Shown here: positions 6,147-14,317 of the stretch, one piece after another
Layout: every line of letters begins with the position of its first letter
Numbering within the stretch: the stretch's first letter is position 1
Position numbers and translations under genes: made by a program
NCBI GenBank assembly: GCA_009774055.1
Contig: VSNB01000014.1
Location: 1 to 22,644 of the forward strand
Length of the DNA: 22,644 bases
Direction: 5' to 3'
Source of the DNA: Clostridiales bacterium
GTDB lineage: Bacteria; Bacillota; Clostridia; Oscillospirales; Oscillospiraceae
Notes under the pieces: generated by a model
What the model saw: only the letters and a program-made list of their open reading frames with translations
Databases searched by the model: none
Told to the model about the DNA's origin: nothing

Positions 6147-7637
6147 ATGGTAGATCGTGAAATTGCCGCTCTGGTACAATATGCCCTGGACAAGGGCCTG
6201 ATTCAGCCCGCTGACAGGACCTGGGCTGTCAACCAGCTTCTTGCCGCTTTGGGTCTGGATTCCTTCGAGGAGCCCCAGGATGTTCCTGCTGGCATGGATC
6301 TGGAGACGATCCTGGGCCGTATTCTGGACGATGCCGCATCCCGCGGCTTCATTGAGGAAGGCGTCACCAGCCGGGACCTGCTGGACACTAAGCTTATGGG
6401 CATCCTGACGCCCCGTCCCAGCCAGGTGATCGATCGCTTCCGCAGCCTGGAGGCGCAGGACAAGAAGGCTGCTACCGACTGGTACTATACGTTCAGCCAG
6501 GATACCGACTACATCCGCCGTTACCGCATTGCCCGGGATGTCAAGTGGGTTACCAGGACCGAGTACGGCGACCTGGACATTACCATCAATCTCTCCAAGC
6601 CGGAGAAGGACCCCCGCGCCATCGCCGCCGCCAAGTCCGCCCCCCAGGGCGGCTATCCCAAGTGCCAGCTCTGCCGGGAGAACGAGGGCTACGCGGGCCG
6701 CGTGAACCATCCCGCCCGGGGAAACCACCGCGTGATCCCTGTCACGATTGACGGCAAGGACTGGTTTCTCCAGTACTCCCCCTATGTCTACTACAACGAG
6801 CACTGCATCGTCTTCAACGGGGAGCATACTCCCATGAAGATCGACCGCTCCGCCTTCCGCAAGCTGCTGGACTTCGTGATGCAGTATCCCCACTATTTTG
6901 TCGGTTCCAACGCCGACCTGCCCATTGTCGGCGGTTCGATTCTCAGCCACGACCATTTCCAGGGCGGACGTTATACCTTCGCCATGGAGCGGGCTCCGGT
7001 AGAACGGGAGGTGCGCTTCCCCGGCTTTGAGGATGTCTCCGCCGGTATCGTCCATTGGCCCCTGTCCGTCCTGCGCCTGCGCAGCGCTGGTGACGGACGC
7101 CTGGTGGACCTGGCGGAAAAGCTCCTTACGGCCTGGCGGGGCTACACCGATGAGGCCGCTTTCGTCTATGCCGAAACCGACGGGGAGCCTCACAATACCA
7201 TTACCCCCATCGCCCGGATGCGGGACGGCCAGTACGAGATGGACCTGGTGCTCCGCAACAATATTACCACTCCGGAGCACCCCATGGGCGTCTACCACCC
7301 CCACGCCGAGCTGCACCATATCAAAAAGGAGAACATTGGGCTGATTGAGGTCATGGGACTTGCGATCCTGCCCGCCCGCTTGAAAGGGGAGCTTTCCCGG
7401 CTGGGAGAAATGCTGGTTTCCGGCGGCGACCCGGCGGCGGACGAGGAGCTGGCCAAGCACGCCCTTTGGGCCGCGGAACTGCGGGAGCGGCACGCCTTCA
7501 CATCGGACAATGTGGACGGTATTCTCCGGGACGAGGTTGGGCTCGTCTTTGCGCAGGTTCTGGAGCACGCCGGGGTATTCAAGTGCGATGCGCAGGGGAG
7601 GGAAGCCTTCCTGCGGTTTGCGGCATCGGTAAAATAA
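6147..7637 (+). CDS. galT: UDP-glucose-hexose-1-phosphate uridylyltransferase, Firmicute class II
   Basis: 496 residues, the length of the Firmicute GalT (class II), against about 350 for the E. coli type. It exchanges galactose-1-phosphate and UDP-glucose for UDP-galactose and glucose-1-phosphate. The N-terminal half carries a CQLCRENEGY pair of cysteines (173 and 176) and NHRVIPVTIDGKDWFLQYSPY. The active-site stretch GGSILSHDHFQGG has His268 and His270. The C-terminal domain includes FVYAETDGEPHNTITPIARM and MGVYHPHAELHHIKKENIGLIEVMG. The start is supported by GGGAGGAAT eight bases before the ATG. It is the second gene of the gal pair; I see no clear terminator after it. Confidence 0.95.
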   Translation: MVDREIAALVQYALDKGLIQPADRTWAVNQLLAALGLDSFEEPQDVPAGMDLETILGRILDDAASRGFIEEGVTSRDLLDTKLMGILTPRPSQVIDRFRSLEAQDKKAATDWYYTFSQDTDYIRRYRIARDVKWVTRTEYGDLDITINLSKPEKDPRAIAAAKSAPQGGYPKCQLCRENEGYAGRVNHPARGNHRVIPVTIDGKDWFLQYSPYVYYNEHCIVFNGEHTPMKIDRSAFRKLLDFVMQYPHYFVGSNADLPIVGGSILSHDHFQGGRYTFAMERAPVEREVRFPGFEDVSAGIVHWPLSVLRLRSAGDGRLVDLAEKLLTAWRGYTDEAAFVYAETDGEPHNTITPIARMRDGQYEMDLVLRNNITTPEHPMGVYHPHAELHHIKKENIGLIEVMGLAILPARLKGELSRLGEMLVSGGDPAADEELAKHALWAAELRERHAFTSDNVDGILRDEVGLVFAQVLEHAGVFKCDAQGREAFLRFAASVK

Positions 7638-7756
7638 GGGCTTAACCAGCGAAACGGAGGGGGGAGAATGGTTCAATTATGAATACAAGTTCTTAGTCCA
7701 AATTTATGGAGGATAAAAGGTTCGGAAGCGCGCCAAAGCGTGCAAGGGGTACAATA

Positions 7757-8188
7757 ATGAAAAATACGAATATTCTTGTCAATTTGCTTATTGCGGATAT
7801 AGAAAATAAAGCGGTTCTCGAAGTGGCTTGTGGGGCGGCTGATTTTTCCGTCTCTGCATCGGCCTATTCCGATAACGTTTATTGCATCGATCTTGATGCC
7901 AGAAGATTAGAAAGCAGGCTTGCGGAAAATCTGCATTTTCAAATCATGGATGCGTCCAAAATGGATTATGCAGATGATACATTTGATACAGTTATCTTAT
8001 ATAATGCGTTTTCTCATGTTCAATCTCAATGGATTGAAATTGAGAGGGAATGCAGACGAGTGTTAAAATCAGATGGTATTATTTATGTTGTCGGAACATG
8101 GAAAATGGATGTACATATAATGATGGATGTTTTTGGTGATAAAGCAAAATGGCGAGATCAATTTCTGATCGCTGAGATAAGAAAATAA
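7757..8188 (+). CDS. Small class I SAM-dependent methyltransferase
   Basis: 143 residues with a Methyltransf_11-like core. Motif I is VLEVACGAADFS (20-31), the acidic residue that normally binds the SAM ribose is in CIDLD (43-47), and motif IV-like DTVILYNAFSHV follows, then a late hydrophobic strand IIYVVGTW. The substrate cannot be predicted. The start at 7757 has AAGGGG about eight bases upstream; an earlier in-frame ATG at 7706 is possible but would add a non-conserved tail, and a GGAGG falls inside it. At roughly 40 percent GC it is clearly AT-richer than the gal genes and the exporter on either side. It is short for the family and is followed at once by an acetyltransferase remnant, so the locus looks acquired. 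Confidence 0.75.
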   Translation: MKNTNILVNLLIADIENKAVLEVACGAADFSVSASAYSDNVYCIDLDARRLESRLAENLHFQIMDASKMDYADDTFDTVILYNAFSHVQSQWIEIERECRRVLKSDGIIYVVGTWKMDVHIMMDVFGDKAKWRDQFLIAEIRK

Positions 8189-8229
8189 GAGATACACTTT
8201 TGGTACATTTTTCCGAAAAGAGGATTTGC

Positions 8230-8328
8230 CCTCAGCGGGAGTGCCGCGCGGACAATATCGCGTCTGTATCTCTTGCAGAATCTATTGGGTACAGGGAATA
8301 TGGAGAGGCATATATTTTTGAGGAATAG
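8230..8328 (+). pseudogene. C-terminal remnant of a GNAT acetyltransferase
   Basis: In the frame ending at the TAG at 8326 the sequence reads CRADNIASVSLAESIGYREY then GEAYIFEE and stop. The pattern N-x-A-S-x-x-L-A-E-x-x-G-Y-R is the usual C-terminal acetyl-CoA-binding helix and last strands of GNAT proteins. No start codon, ribosome site or N-terminal half is found upstream; the methyltransferase stop lies only about 40 bases before. I read it as the tail of a deleted acetyltransferase gene. The left boundary is approximate, and with so little sequence the family call is moderate. Confidence 0.5.
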
Positions 8329-8502
8329 GACGGATGAATAGTTCCGTACGGCCGGCAGGACTGGAGGGGCTCCTGCGCGGCCTGCAATGCTGATTTTTAG
8401 ATAAGAGGAGGAATTTTAATTATGTCTATGCAGATTTTTTAATACCGACATGGCCGTTTGGCTTATCTCTCTGAAAATGAAATAGGAAAGGAGAATTCTG
8501 CC
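8329..8502 (+). other. Leader of the ABC exporter with two tiny ORFs and a hairpin
   Basis: A GC-rich imperfect hairpin (GGCCGGCAGGA at 8350-8360 with TCCTGCGCGGCC at 8371-8382, one bulge) is followed 12 bases later by TTTTT. Next comes a strong AGAGGAGG ribosome site and a six-codon ORF, MSMQIF (8422-8442), then MAVWLISLKMK (8450-8485), whose stop lies just before the AAAGGAG of the exporter gene. These could be leader peptides, or scars of a deleted upstream gene. Confidence 0.3.
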
Positions 8503-10224
8503 ATGCAGAATATCTTGAGAGATATGAAAAAAACGGACATGCTGCGGTATCTTCTGTCCGCCCCTCTTAGCATTGTGGCATCGACTCTGTTCGCCATGTC
8601 TTTGCAGCCCGTCATTGACGCCGGGCTGTCCGGCGACCTGTCCGCTTTTGTCCGCGCTTCCGTCTGGGCGGCCGCGCTGGTTCTTGCGGACGTGCTGGCC
8701 GCTTATCTGGAAGATGTGCAGAGGCTGAAGATCAAAACGGCGTGTACCAGACAGCTGCGTTTGCAATATTTCAGCAGCTTTTTCCGGCAGCATGTTCAGC
8801 GGTTTCTGGAAACCGACAGCGCCGAGCGGCTGTCGAAGCTCACCGTGGACGCGGAGGTTATCGCGGAAAAATACTGCGAGAATCTTCTGCATATTTATCG
8901 GTATATCTGGAGCCTTGTGATCTCCGTGGCCGCCATTATGACTGCGCGATGGGATCTGGCGGTGTATGTGGTCGTGTTTTCCCTGGTATCCGTCAATCTT
9001 CCGAAGCTGTTTCAGAAAAGGGCGGATACCGCCGAGCAGGACTATTTGGACGCCAGCAACGCCCACCTTGCCGCCGCCCAGGAGGGTATCCGGAATTATC
9101 TGCTGATTCGCCTCCACGCCCTGCTGCCCGCCCAGCTGAAAAAGTATGGGGAGGCCGCTGCAGGCGTGGAAGCGGCGGACCGAAACCGGCAGAAAAAGAG
9201 CTTCGCGGTCAACTCGGCCGCCGCTGGGATTTCCCAGATGAGCTTTGTCCTCATCATTATTTTCGCCATGCTCCTGGTGATGCAGGGGAAGCTGACGGTT
9301 GGGTACGTCATGTCGGTCAGCCAGCTGCTGGGCGGGATCATGTTCCCCTTTGAAATGCTGCCGGGCTGTATCCTGTCCTACCGCACGGGGCGGAAGCTGT
9401 TCCAGGCCAACGCGGCGCAGATACGCGAGGTTTCCTCGGTGGAGGGGGCCGCCGCCCTGCCGCCGGCCCGGCAAACAGACCGCATTGCGCTGGACCGCGT
9501 CTCCTTCGCCTACCGGGAGGGCGCGCCGGTTCTGAACGGCGTCAGCCTTTCTCTGGAGTGGGACAAGAAATATGCCCTGGTGGGAGCCAGCGGGTCGGGG
9601 AAGAGCACCTTGTCCAAAATCATCATGGGCTTTCTGCCGCCGGAGGAAGGGACGGTGTCCGTCAGCGGCCTGCCTCTGCCGGAGCTGGACAAGGAAGCCT
9701 TCTATCGCGCTGTTTCCTATCAAAGCCAGAATGTCACGTTCTTTACCGATACCATCCGGAATAATATCCTTCTGGGAAAGGAGCTGCCGGAATCCGCCTG
9801 GGAGCAGATCATTCGGTGCGCCCGCCTGGAGGAGTTCCTGAAAAAACAGCCGGATGGGGAGGGCGCGCTCATTACGGAAAACGGCAAAAATATTTCCGGG
9901 GGAGAGGCCCAGCGGATCGGGCTGGCCCGGTGCCTGGCGATGGGGCCCCGCTTCATGCTCTTCGATGAGATTGCGGCATCTCTGGACAACCAAAATGCGC
10001 TGGAGGTGGAAAAGGCCGTTCTTTCCCTGGAAAATGTCGGGATGCTGACGATTACCCACCGGATCTATGAGGAAAATATGCGGCGTTACGACAAAATCTT
10101 CCTCCTGCGGGACGGCAGGATTGCCGAGCAGGGCACATGGGAGGAGCTGATTGGCCGAAAAGGCGCTTTCTACCAATTGGCCGCCGCCTTCCAAGAGGAC
10201 AGCGCACATACCGAACCTGATTAA
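8503..10224 (+). CDS. ABC exporter half-transporter (fused membrane and ATPase domains)
   Basis: 573 residues. The N-terminal half is a type IV exporter membrane domain with about six hydrophobic segments (for example IWSLVISVAAIM and SFVLIIIFAMLLVM). The ATPase half has Walker A GASGSGKST (from 361), the signature ISGGEAQRIGLAR (near 465), Walker B FMLFDE with the catalytic Glu489, and the switch histidine His519 in ITHR, so both ATP-site halves look active. The ATG at 8503 has AAAGGAG nine bases upstream; an in-frame TTG at 8458 is rejected. It should work as a homodimer or with a partner encoded elsewhere, since no second ABC gene is adjacent. The substrate is unknown; drugs, lipids or peptides are all possible. 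A terminator follows directly, so it is probably transcribed alone. Confidence 0.9.
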   Translation: MQNILRDMKKTDMLRYLLSAPLSIVASTLFAMSLQPVIDAGLSGDLSAFVRASVWAAALVLADVLAAYLEDVQRLKIKTACTRQLRLQYFSSFFRQHVQRFLETDSAERLSKLTVDAEVIAEKYCENLLHIYRYIWSLVISVAAIMTARWDLAVYVVVFSLVSVNLPKLFQKRADTAEQDYLDASNAHLAAAQEGIRNYLLIRLHALLPAQLKKYGEAAAGVEAADRNRQKKSFAVNSAAAGISQMSFVLIIIFAMLLVMQGKLTVGYVMSVSQLLGGIMFPFEMLPGCILSYRTGRKLFQANAAQIREVSSVEGAAALPPARQTDRIALDRVSFAYREGAPVLNGVSLSLEWDKKYALVGASGSGKSTLSKIIMGFLPPEEGTVSVSGLPLPELDKEAFYRAVSYQSQNVTFFTDTIRNNILLGKELPESAWEQIIRCARLEEFLKKQPDGEGALITENGKNISGGEAQRIGLARCLAMGPRFMLFDEIAASLDNQNALEVEKAVLSLENVGMLTITHRIYEENMRRYDKIFLLRDGRIAEQGTWEELIGRKGAFYQLAAAFQEDSAHTEPD

Positions 10225-10232
10225 CCCGTTTT

Positions 10233-10276
10233 GGGCGTATCCCTCATAACCCTTGGGGGATGCGCCCTCCTTTTTT
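10233..10276 (+). terminator. Rho-independent terminator after the ABC exporter gene
   Basis: GGGCGTATCCC (10233-10243) pairs with GGGATGCGCCC (10257-10267): 11 bp with one G-U, and a 13-base loop. A TCCTTTTTT tract follows immediately. It isolates the exporter from adhE. Confidence 0.88.
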
Positions 10277-10300
10277 GTACATAATTTCCAACAAACCATA

Positions 10301-10318
10301 TTGACAAAACTTTAACAA
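10301..10318. promoter_or_regulatory. Rex-like operator overlapping the adhE -35 box
   Basis: TTGACAA-AACT-TTAACAA fits the clostridial Rex box TTGTTAA-N4-TTAACAA with two mismatches, both in the left half. The right half is perfect. The site covers the -35 hexamer, so binding would occlude RNA polymerase. Confidence 0.5.
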
Positions 10319-10329
10319 TATAGTATACT
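10301..10329 (+). promoter_or_regulatory. adhE promoter
   Basis: TTGACA (10301-10306), a spacer of exactly 17 bases and TATACT (10324-10329): six of six and five of six matches to the sigma-A consensus. Transcription should start near 10336. Such a strong promoter normally needs a repressor. Confidence 0.88.
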
Positions 10330-10342
10330 GTCCACAGTGAGA

Positions 10343-10360
10343 TCGTTAAATGATTAACAA
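10343..10360. promoter_or_regulatory. Rex operator just downstream of the adhE transcription start
   Basis: TCGTTAA-ATGA-TTAACAA matches the clostridial Rex consensus TTGTTAA-N4-TTAACAA with one mismatch. It lies about 7 to 25 bases after the expected start point. Rex is the NADH/NAD-sensing repressor that is known to control adhE in Clostridia. Confidence 0.75.
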
Positions 10361-10403
10361 CCAATCCAGTTACTCACAAACATTTGATATGGAGGAAATT
10401 GAA

Positions 10404-13007
10404 ATGGCTGACAACAACATTCCCGCCGTTATTGATACCGCCGAGGCGCTGTCCGCCCGTCTGGCCGCCATGCGGCAGGCCCAGCGGACCTTTGCCGCCT
10501 ACTCCCAGGAGCAGGTGGACCGCATTTTCTTTGAGGCCGCCAAGGCCGCCAACATGCAGCGCATCCCCCTGGCCAAGATGGCCGTGGAGGAAACCGGCAT
10601 GGGCGTGGTGGAGGACAAGGTCATCAAGAACCACTACGCCGCCGAGTACATCTACAACGCCTACAAGAATATGAAGACCTGCGGCGTCATCGAGGAGGAT
10701 AAGGCTTTCGGCTTCAAGAAGATTGCCGAGCCCGTGGGCCTCATCGCCGCCGTTATTCCCACCACCAACCCCACCTCTACCGCCATCTTCAAGGCCCTCA
10801 TCGCCCTGAAGACCCGCAACGCCATCATTTTCTCCCCCCATCCCCGGGCCAAGGCCTGCACCATCGCCGCCGCCAAGGTGGTCCTGGACGCCGCCGTCAA
10901 GGCCGGGGCTCCCGAGGGAATTATCGGCTGGATCGACGTGCCCTCCCTGGACCTGACCAATCAGGTCATGCGGGAGGCGGACCTGATCCTGGCTACCGGC
11001 GGACCCGGCATGGTGAAGGCCGCTTACTCTTCCGGCAAGCCCGCCGTGGGCGTGGGTGCGGGCAACGTTCCCGTGGTCATTGACGACAGCGCCGACATCA
11101 AGATGGCCGTCAGCTCCATTATCCACTCCAAGACCTTCGACAACGGCATGATCTGCGCCAGCGAGCAGTCCGTCACCGTCATGGATTCCATCTATGATGA
11201 GGTGAAAAAGGAGTTCGCCGCCCGGGGCTGCTATTTCCTCAAGGGCGACGAGCTGGATAAGGTCCGCGGCGTCATCCTCATCAACGGCGCGCTGAACGCC
11301 AGGATCGTGGGCCAGCCCGCCCCCAAAATTGCCGAGATGGCCGGCGTAACGGTTCCCGCTACCGCCAAGATTCTGATCGGCGAGGTGGAGAGTGTGGATA
11401 TCTCCGAGCCCTTCGCCCATGAGAAGCTGTCCCCGGTGCTGGCTATGTACCGCGCCAAAACCTTCGACCAGGCTGTCGCCAACGCGGAGCAGCTGGTAGC
11501 GGACGGCGGCATCGGCCATACCGCCTCTCTGTACATCAACCCCAGCCGCACCGACCGCTATGACCAGTTCGTGAACGCTATGAAGGCCTGCCGCGTGGTG
11601 GTCAACACCCCCTCCAGCCACGGCGGTATCGGTGACCTGTACAACTTCAAGCTGCGCCCCTCCCTGACCCTGGGCTGCGGCTCCTGGGGCAACAACTCCG
11701 TCAGCGAGAACGTAGGTCCCATGCACCTCATCAACATCAAATCCGTGGCCGAGAGGAGAGAGAATATGCTCTGGTTCCGCACCCCCCAGAAGGTTTATTT
11801 CAAGAAGGGCTCCATGCCCGTTGCCCTCAATGAGCTGCGGGACGTGATGGGGAAGAAGAAGGCGTTCCTGGTCACCGACTCCTTCCTCTACCAGAACGGC
11901 TACACCAAGCCCATCACCGACAAGCTGGATGAGCTGGGTATCACCTACACCGTGTTTTCCAATGTCCAGCCCGATCCCACCCTGGCCAACGCCCAGGAGG
12001 GCGCCAAGGCCATGGCGGCTTTCCAGCCGGACGTCATCATCGCCCTGGGCGGCGGCTCCGCCATGGACGCGGGCAAGATCATGTGGGTCATGTATGAGCA
12101 CCCCGAGGTGGATTTCCAGGATCTGGCTATGCGGTTCGTGGACATCCGCAAGCGCGTCTATACCTTCCCCAAGATGGGGGAGAAGGCTTACTTTGTCGCT
12201 ATCCCCACATCCTCCGGTACCGGCAGCGAGGTGACACCCTTTGCCGTCATCACCGACCAGGAATCCGGCGTGAAATATCCCTTGGCAGACTACGAACTGC
12301 TGCCCAACATGGCGATCGTGGATGTTGACAACATGATGAGCCAGCCCAAGGGACTGACCTCCGCCAGCGGTGTGGACGTACTGACCCACGCCCTGGAGGC
12401 ATACGCATCCATCATGGCTACCGATTACACCGATGGTCTGGCTCTGAAGGCCATGAAGAACGTGTTCGAGTACCTGCCCCGGGCCTATAACGATGGCGCG
12501 GACCTGGAAGCCCGGCAGAAGATGGCCGATGCCTCCTGCATGGCGGGCATGGCCTTCGCCAACGCCTTCCTGGGCGTGTGCCACTCCATGGCCCACAAGC
12601 TGGGCGCGTTCCACCACCTGCCCCACGGCATCGCCAATGCCCTGCTGATTTCCTTGGCAGTGGAGTACAACTCTGCCGAGGTCCCCCCGAAAATGGGCAC
12701 CTTCTCCCAGTATCAGTATCCTCACACCATGGCCCGGTACGCCGAGTGCGCCCGTTTCTGCGGCATCAGCGCCAAGAGCGATGAGGAGGCCGTGAAGAAG
12801 CTCATCGAGAAGATTGAGGAGCTGAAAAAGTCCGTGGGTGTGAAAGCCTGCATCAAGGACTACGGCGTGGATGAGAAGTACTTCCTGGATACGCTGGATG
12901 CTATGGTGGAGCAGGCATTTGACGACCAGTGCACCGGCGCGAACCCCCGGTATCCGCTGATGAGCGAGATCAAGGATCTGTATCTGAAGGCTTACTACGG
13001 CAAGTAA
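10404..13007 (+). CDS. adhE: Bifunctional acetaldehyde-CoA/alcohol dehydrogenase
   Basis: 867 residues, full length for AdhE. The N-terminal half is a CoA-acylating aldehyde dehydrogenase, with the catalytic cysteine Cys251 in FDNGMICASEQS and LIAAVIPTTNPTSTAIFKAL upstream. The C-terminal half is an iron-dependent alcohol dehydrogenase with GGGSAMDAGK (NAD and metal region), SGVDVLTHALEAY and the metal-site CHSMAHKLGAFHHLPHG. Together they reduce acetyl-CoA to ethanol, regenerating two NAD, and the family forms spirosome filaments. The start is ATG 10404 with GGAGG eight bases upstream; the frame is open about 18 codons further up, but that part lies in the leader. The gene stands alone between two terminators, and its promoter carries two Rex-like sites, so expression should rise when NADH is high. 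Confidence 0.97.
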   Translation: MADNNIPAVIDTAEALSARLAAMRQAQRTFAAYSQEQVDRIFFEAAKAANMQRIPLAKMAVEETGMGVVEDKVIKNHYAAEYIYNAYKNMKTCGVIEEDKAFGFKKIAEPVGLIAAVIPTTNPTSTAIFKALIALKTRNAIIFSPHPRAKACTIAAAKVVLDAAVKAGAPEGIIGWIDVPSLDLTNQVMREADLILATGGPGMVKAAYSSGKPAVGVGAGNVPVVIDDSADIKMAVSSIIHSKTFDNGMICASEQSVTVMDSIYDEVKKEFAARGCYFLKGDELDKVRGVILINGALNARIVGQPAPKIAEMAGVTVPATAKILIGEVESVDISEPFAHEKLSPVLAMYRAKTFDQAVANAEQLVADGGIGHTASLYINPSRTDRYDQFVNAMKACRVVVNTPSSHGGIGDLYNFKLRPSLTLGCGSWGNNSVSENVGPMHLINIKSVAERRENMLWFRTPQKVYFKKGSMPVALNELRDVMGKKKAFLVTDSFLYQNGYTKPITDKLDELGITYTVFSNVQPDPTLANAQEGAKAMAAFQPDVIIALGGGSAMDAGKIMWVMYEHPEVDFQDLAMRFVDIRKRVYTFPKMGEKAYFVAIPTSSGTGSEVTPFAVITDQESGVKYPLADYELLPNMAIVDVDNMMSQPKGLTSASGVDVLTHALEAYASIMATDYTDGLALKAMKNVFEYLPRAYNDGADLEARQKMADASCMAGMAFANAFLGVCHSMAHKLGAFHHLPHGIANALLISLAVEYNSAEVPPKMGTFSQYQYPHTMARYAECARFCGISAKSDEEAVKKLIEKIEELKKSVGVKACIKDYGVDEKYFLDTLDAMVEQAFDDQCTGANPRYPLMSEIKDLYLKAYYGK

Positions 13008-13023
13008 GCGGTATAAATGATCG

Positions 13024-13054
13024 GAGGCCCCCGGCATGACATGCTGGGGGCCTC
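13024..13054 (+). terminator. Terminator after adhE
   Basis: GAGGCCCCCGGC pairs with GCTGGGGGCCTC (12 bp, one G-U) around a 7-base loop that can close further. CGGCTTTGCTTTAA follows, a modest T-rich tail. It may also stop minus-strand transcription of the convergent nucleotidyltransferase pseudogene. Confidence 0.75.
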
Positions 13055-13079
13055 GGCTTTGCTTTAATGCGATGGCAAT

Positions 13080-13841
13080 TTACAATTTTCTGCTGTCAAT
13101 GCCCAGGAGCGTCTGGTTGAAGAAATCCCGGAATTCAATACCGCAGGCTTGCAATATTTGTAAATCTGTCTCATTTCCCGCCGTTTCATCATGTAAAATA
13201 CGGTGAATCAATTCAAATGCCTGTTGATTTACCAGCGGAGGGTCGTTTTGAAGATATATTTCAATTGTTTTAAATTTGTTGAATGCAAATATATGCTTTT
13301 CTATCATCAGGTACCGGCGCAGAATTCCCAAGATGCTGTTCACACAGCCGGTTACTTGCAGCTTGTCAAACATCGGATAGCCGAATTCGCGGTGAAACCA
13401 GTTTTCCATGATGCAGGCATCTTTGATAAAATCAGACCTGTCCGGCATTTTAATGTCGTCCAATTTTACTGAGCCATACACAGGCTTTCCCTGTACCTAT
13501 AGCCGGGCAATCTCTACTGTGAATTCGAACTCATCCGTTTCGCTTTTCGTATAGGGAGGCAGCAGCTCGGAGCTGCGGATCAGAATTGCGCCAAATCCCT
13601 TTGGAACATGATATTTTTCCTGATAGCTCTCCGCGATTTGGTCGATCTCCTCCTGAGTGACAGCGGCGTTGTCACGGACGATAACGGCGGTATCAATATC
13701 GCTCTGCCCCGGCCTGTAATAACCGCCGCCGAGGGAGCCGATCACATACAGCGCAAGAACGTCCTGACTGATCTGCAATATATCCGTGAGAAATTCCTGT
13801 ACGATCTCGAATGCTTTTTCTTCTGAAATTACATGTGTCAT
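13080..13841 (-). pseudogene. Nucleotidyltransferase-domain protein split by an in-frame amber stop
   Basis: Two reading frames on the minus strand lie in the same phase and are separated only by one TAG at 13499-13497. The first part (13497-13841, 114 residues) has the MNT/Pol-beta nucleotidyltransferase motif GSLGGGYYRPGQSDID, where the G-S and D-x-D residues bind nucleotide and metal. The second part continues at once as VQGKPVYGSVKLDDIKMP and runs to DSRKL, a helical C-terminal domain. Reading through the TAG gives a 253-residue protein of normal size for this family, so one base change (for example CAG or AAG to TAG) broke it. Ribosome site AGAGGA and a good promoter remain, so decay is recent or the first half is still made. 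The family resembles aminoglycoside nucleotidyltransferases and antitoxin-like MNT proteins; the substrate is unknown. Confidence 0.75.
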
Positions 13842-14317
13842 TTTAATATCCTCTGTAAGGTTGTTTTTATCAATTTATTGTAGTTTAGAGTATAGCATTC
13901 TGTCATGAAACTGGCAAGAAAAAATTTTGCTGAAAATGCTTTTCCGCTGCAAATGGGGAATCGTCTTGCGTGTTTTAACGTCTATGGAGTGGATAACCCC
14001 GAGGGTTGCTTTATGCTATGGTCTATGATATATTGAACATGTTTTCGAGCCTGCTGGTGAGGAAGAAGTACGGATTTTGGATGCGAATAATGCTGCACAT
14101 ACAAATTGACACCCCGGAAGTGTATGGGCTCCATGCGTTTATCGTAAAGGGCACCGCACATGCGCTGAGCATTTATTTTCGACCGATGAGCCTTCTGATC
14201 CAATCGTCTATCCCGGAAGGCGATAAGGAATGGGAGCGCATGATATAAAAATTATCCCAATTCAGCATCGTGTTCCCGCATAAACTGCTTTGAATTGAAC
14301 GTCAGGGGGAAATACAA
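13842..14317. other. About 475 bp without a convincing gene
   Basis: Apart from the minus-strand promoter near 13889-13917 I see no recognisable gene. A plus-strand frame at 14006-14248 (80 codons from a TTG, or 77 from the ATG at 14018) reads LHIQIDTPEVYGLHAFIVKG and ends EGDKEWERMI. It has no well-placed ribosome site and matches no family I know. An overlapping frame contains EPAGEEEVRILDANNAAHTN followed by a stop, which also looks protein-like. This may be a frameshifted, decayed gene. No repeats or RNA genes are visible. Confidence 0.35.
13889..13917 (-). promoter_or_regulatory. Promoter of the nucleotidyltransferase gene
   Basis: On the minus strand TTGCCA (13917-13912) and TATACT (13894-13889) have a 17-base spacer. 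The start codon lies about 48 bases downstream of the -10. Confidence 0.65.

Noticed and set aside
8350..8398. Hairpin plus TTTTT as a true terminator before the ABC exporter
   Set aside because: The T run begins 12 bases after the stem and the stem has a bulge, so I left it as a leader hairpin.
10374..13037. Very long open frame on the minus strand opposite adhE (887 codons)
   Set aside because: It is a shadow of the GC-rich codon use of adhE: low-complexity Gly, Val, His and Leu text, no ribosome site, no domain. A similar shadow lies opposite addB (19249-21813).
13497..13499. Amber codon as pyrrolysine or programmed read-through
   Set aside because: The protein is not a methylamine methyltransferase type, no special downstream structure is visible, and one nonsense mutation explains it more simply.
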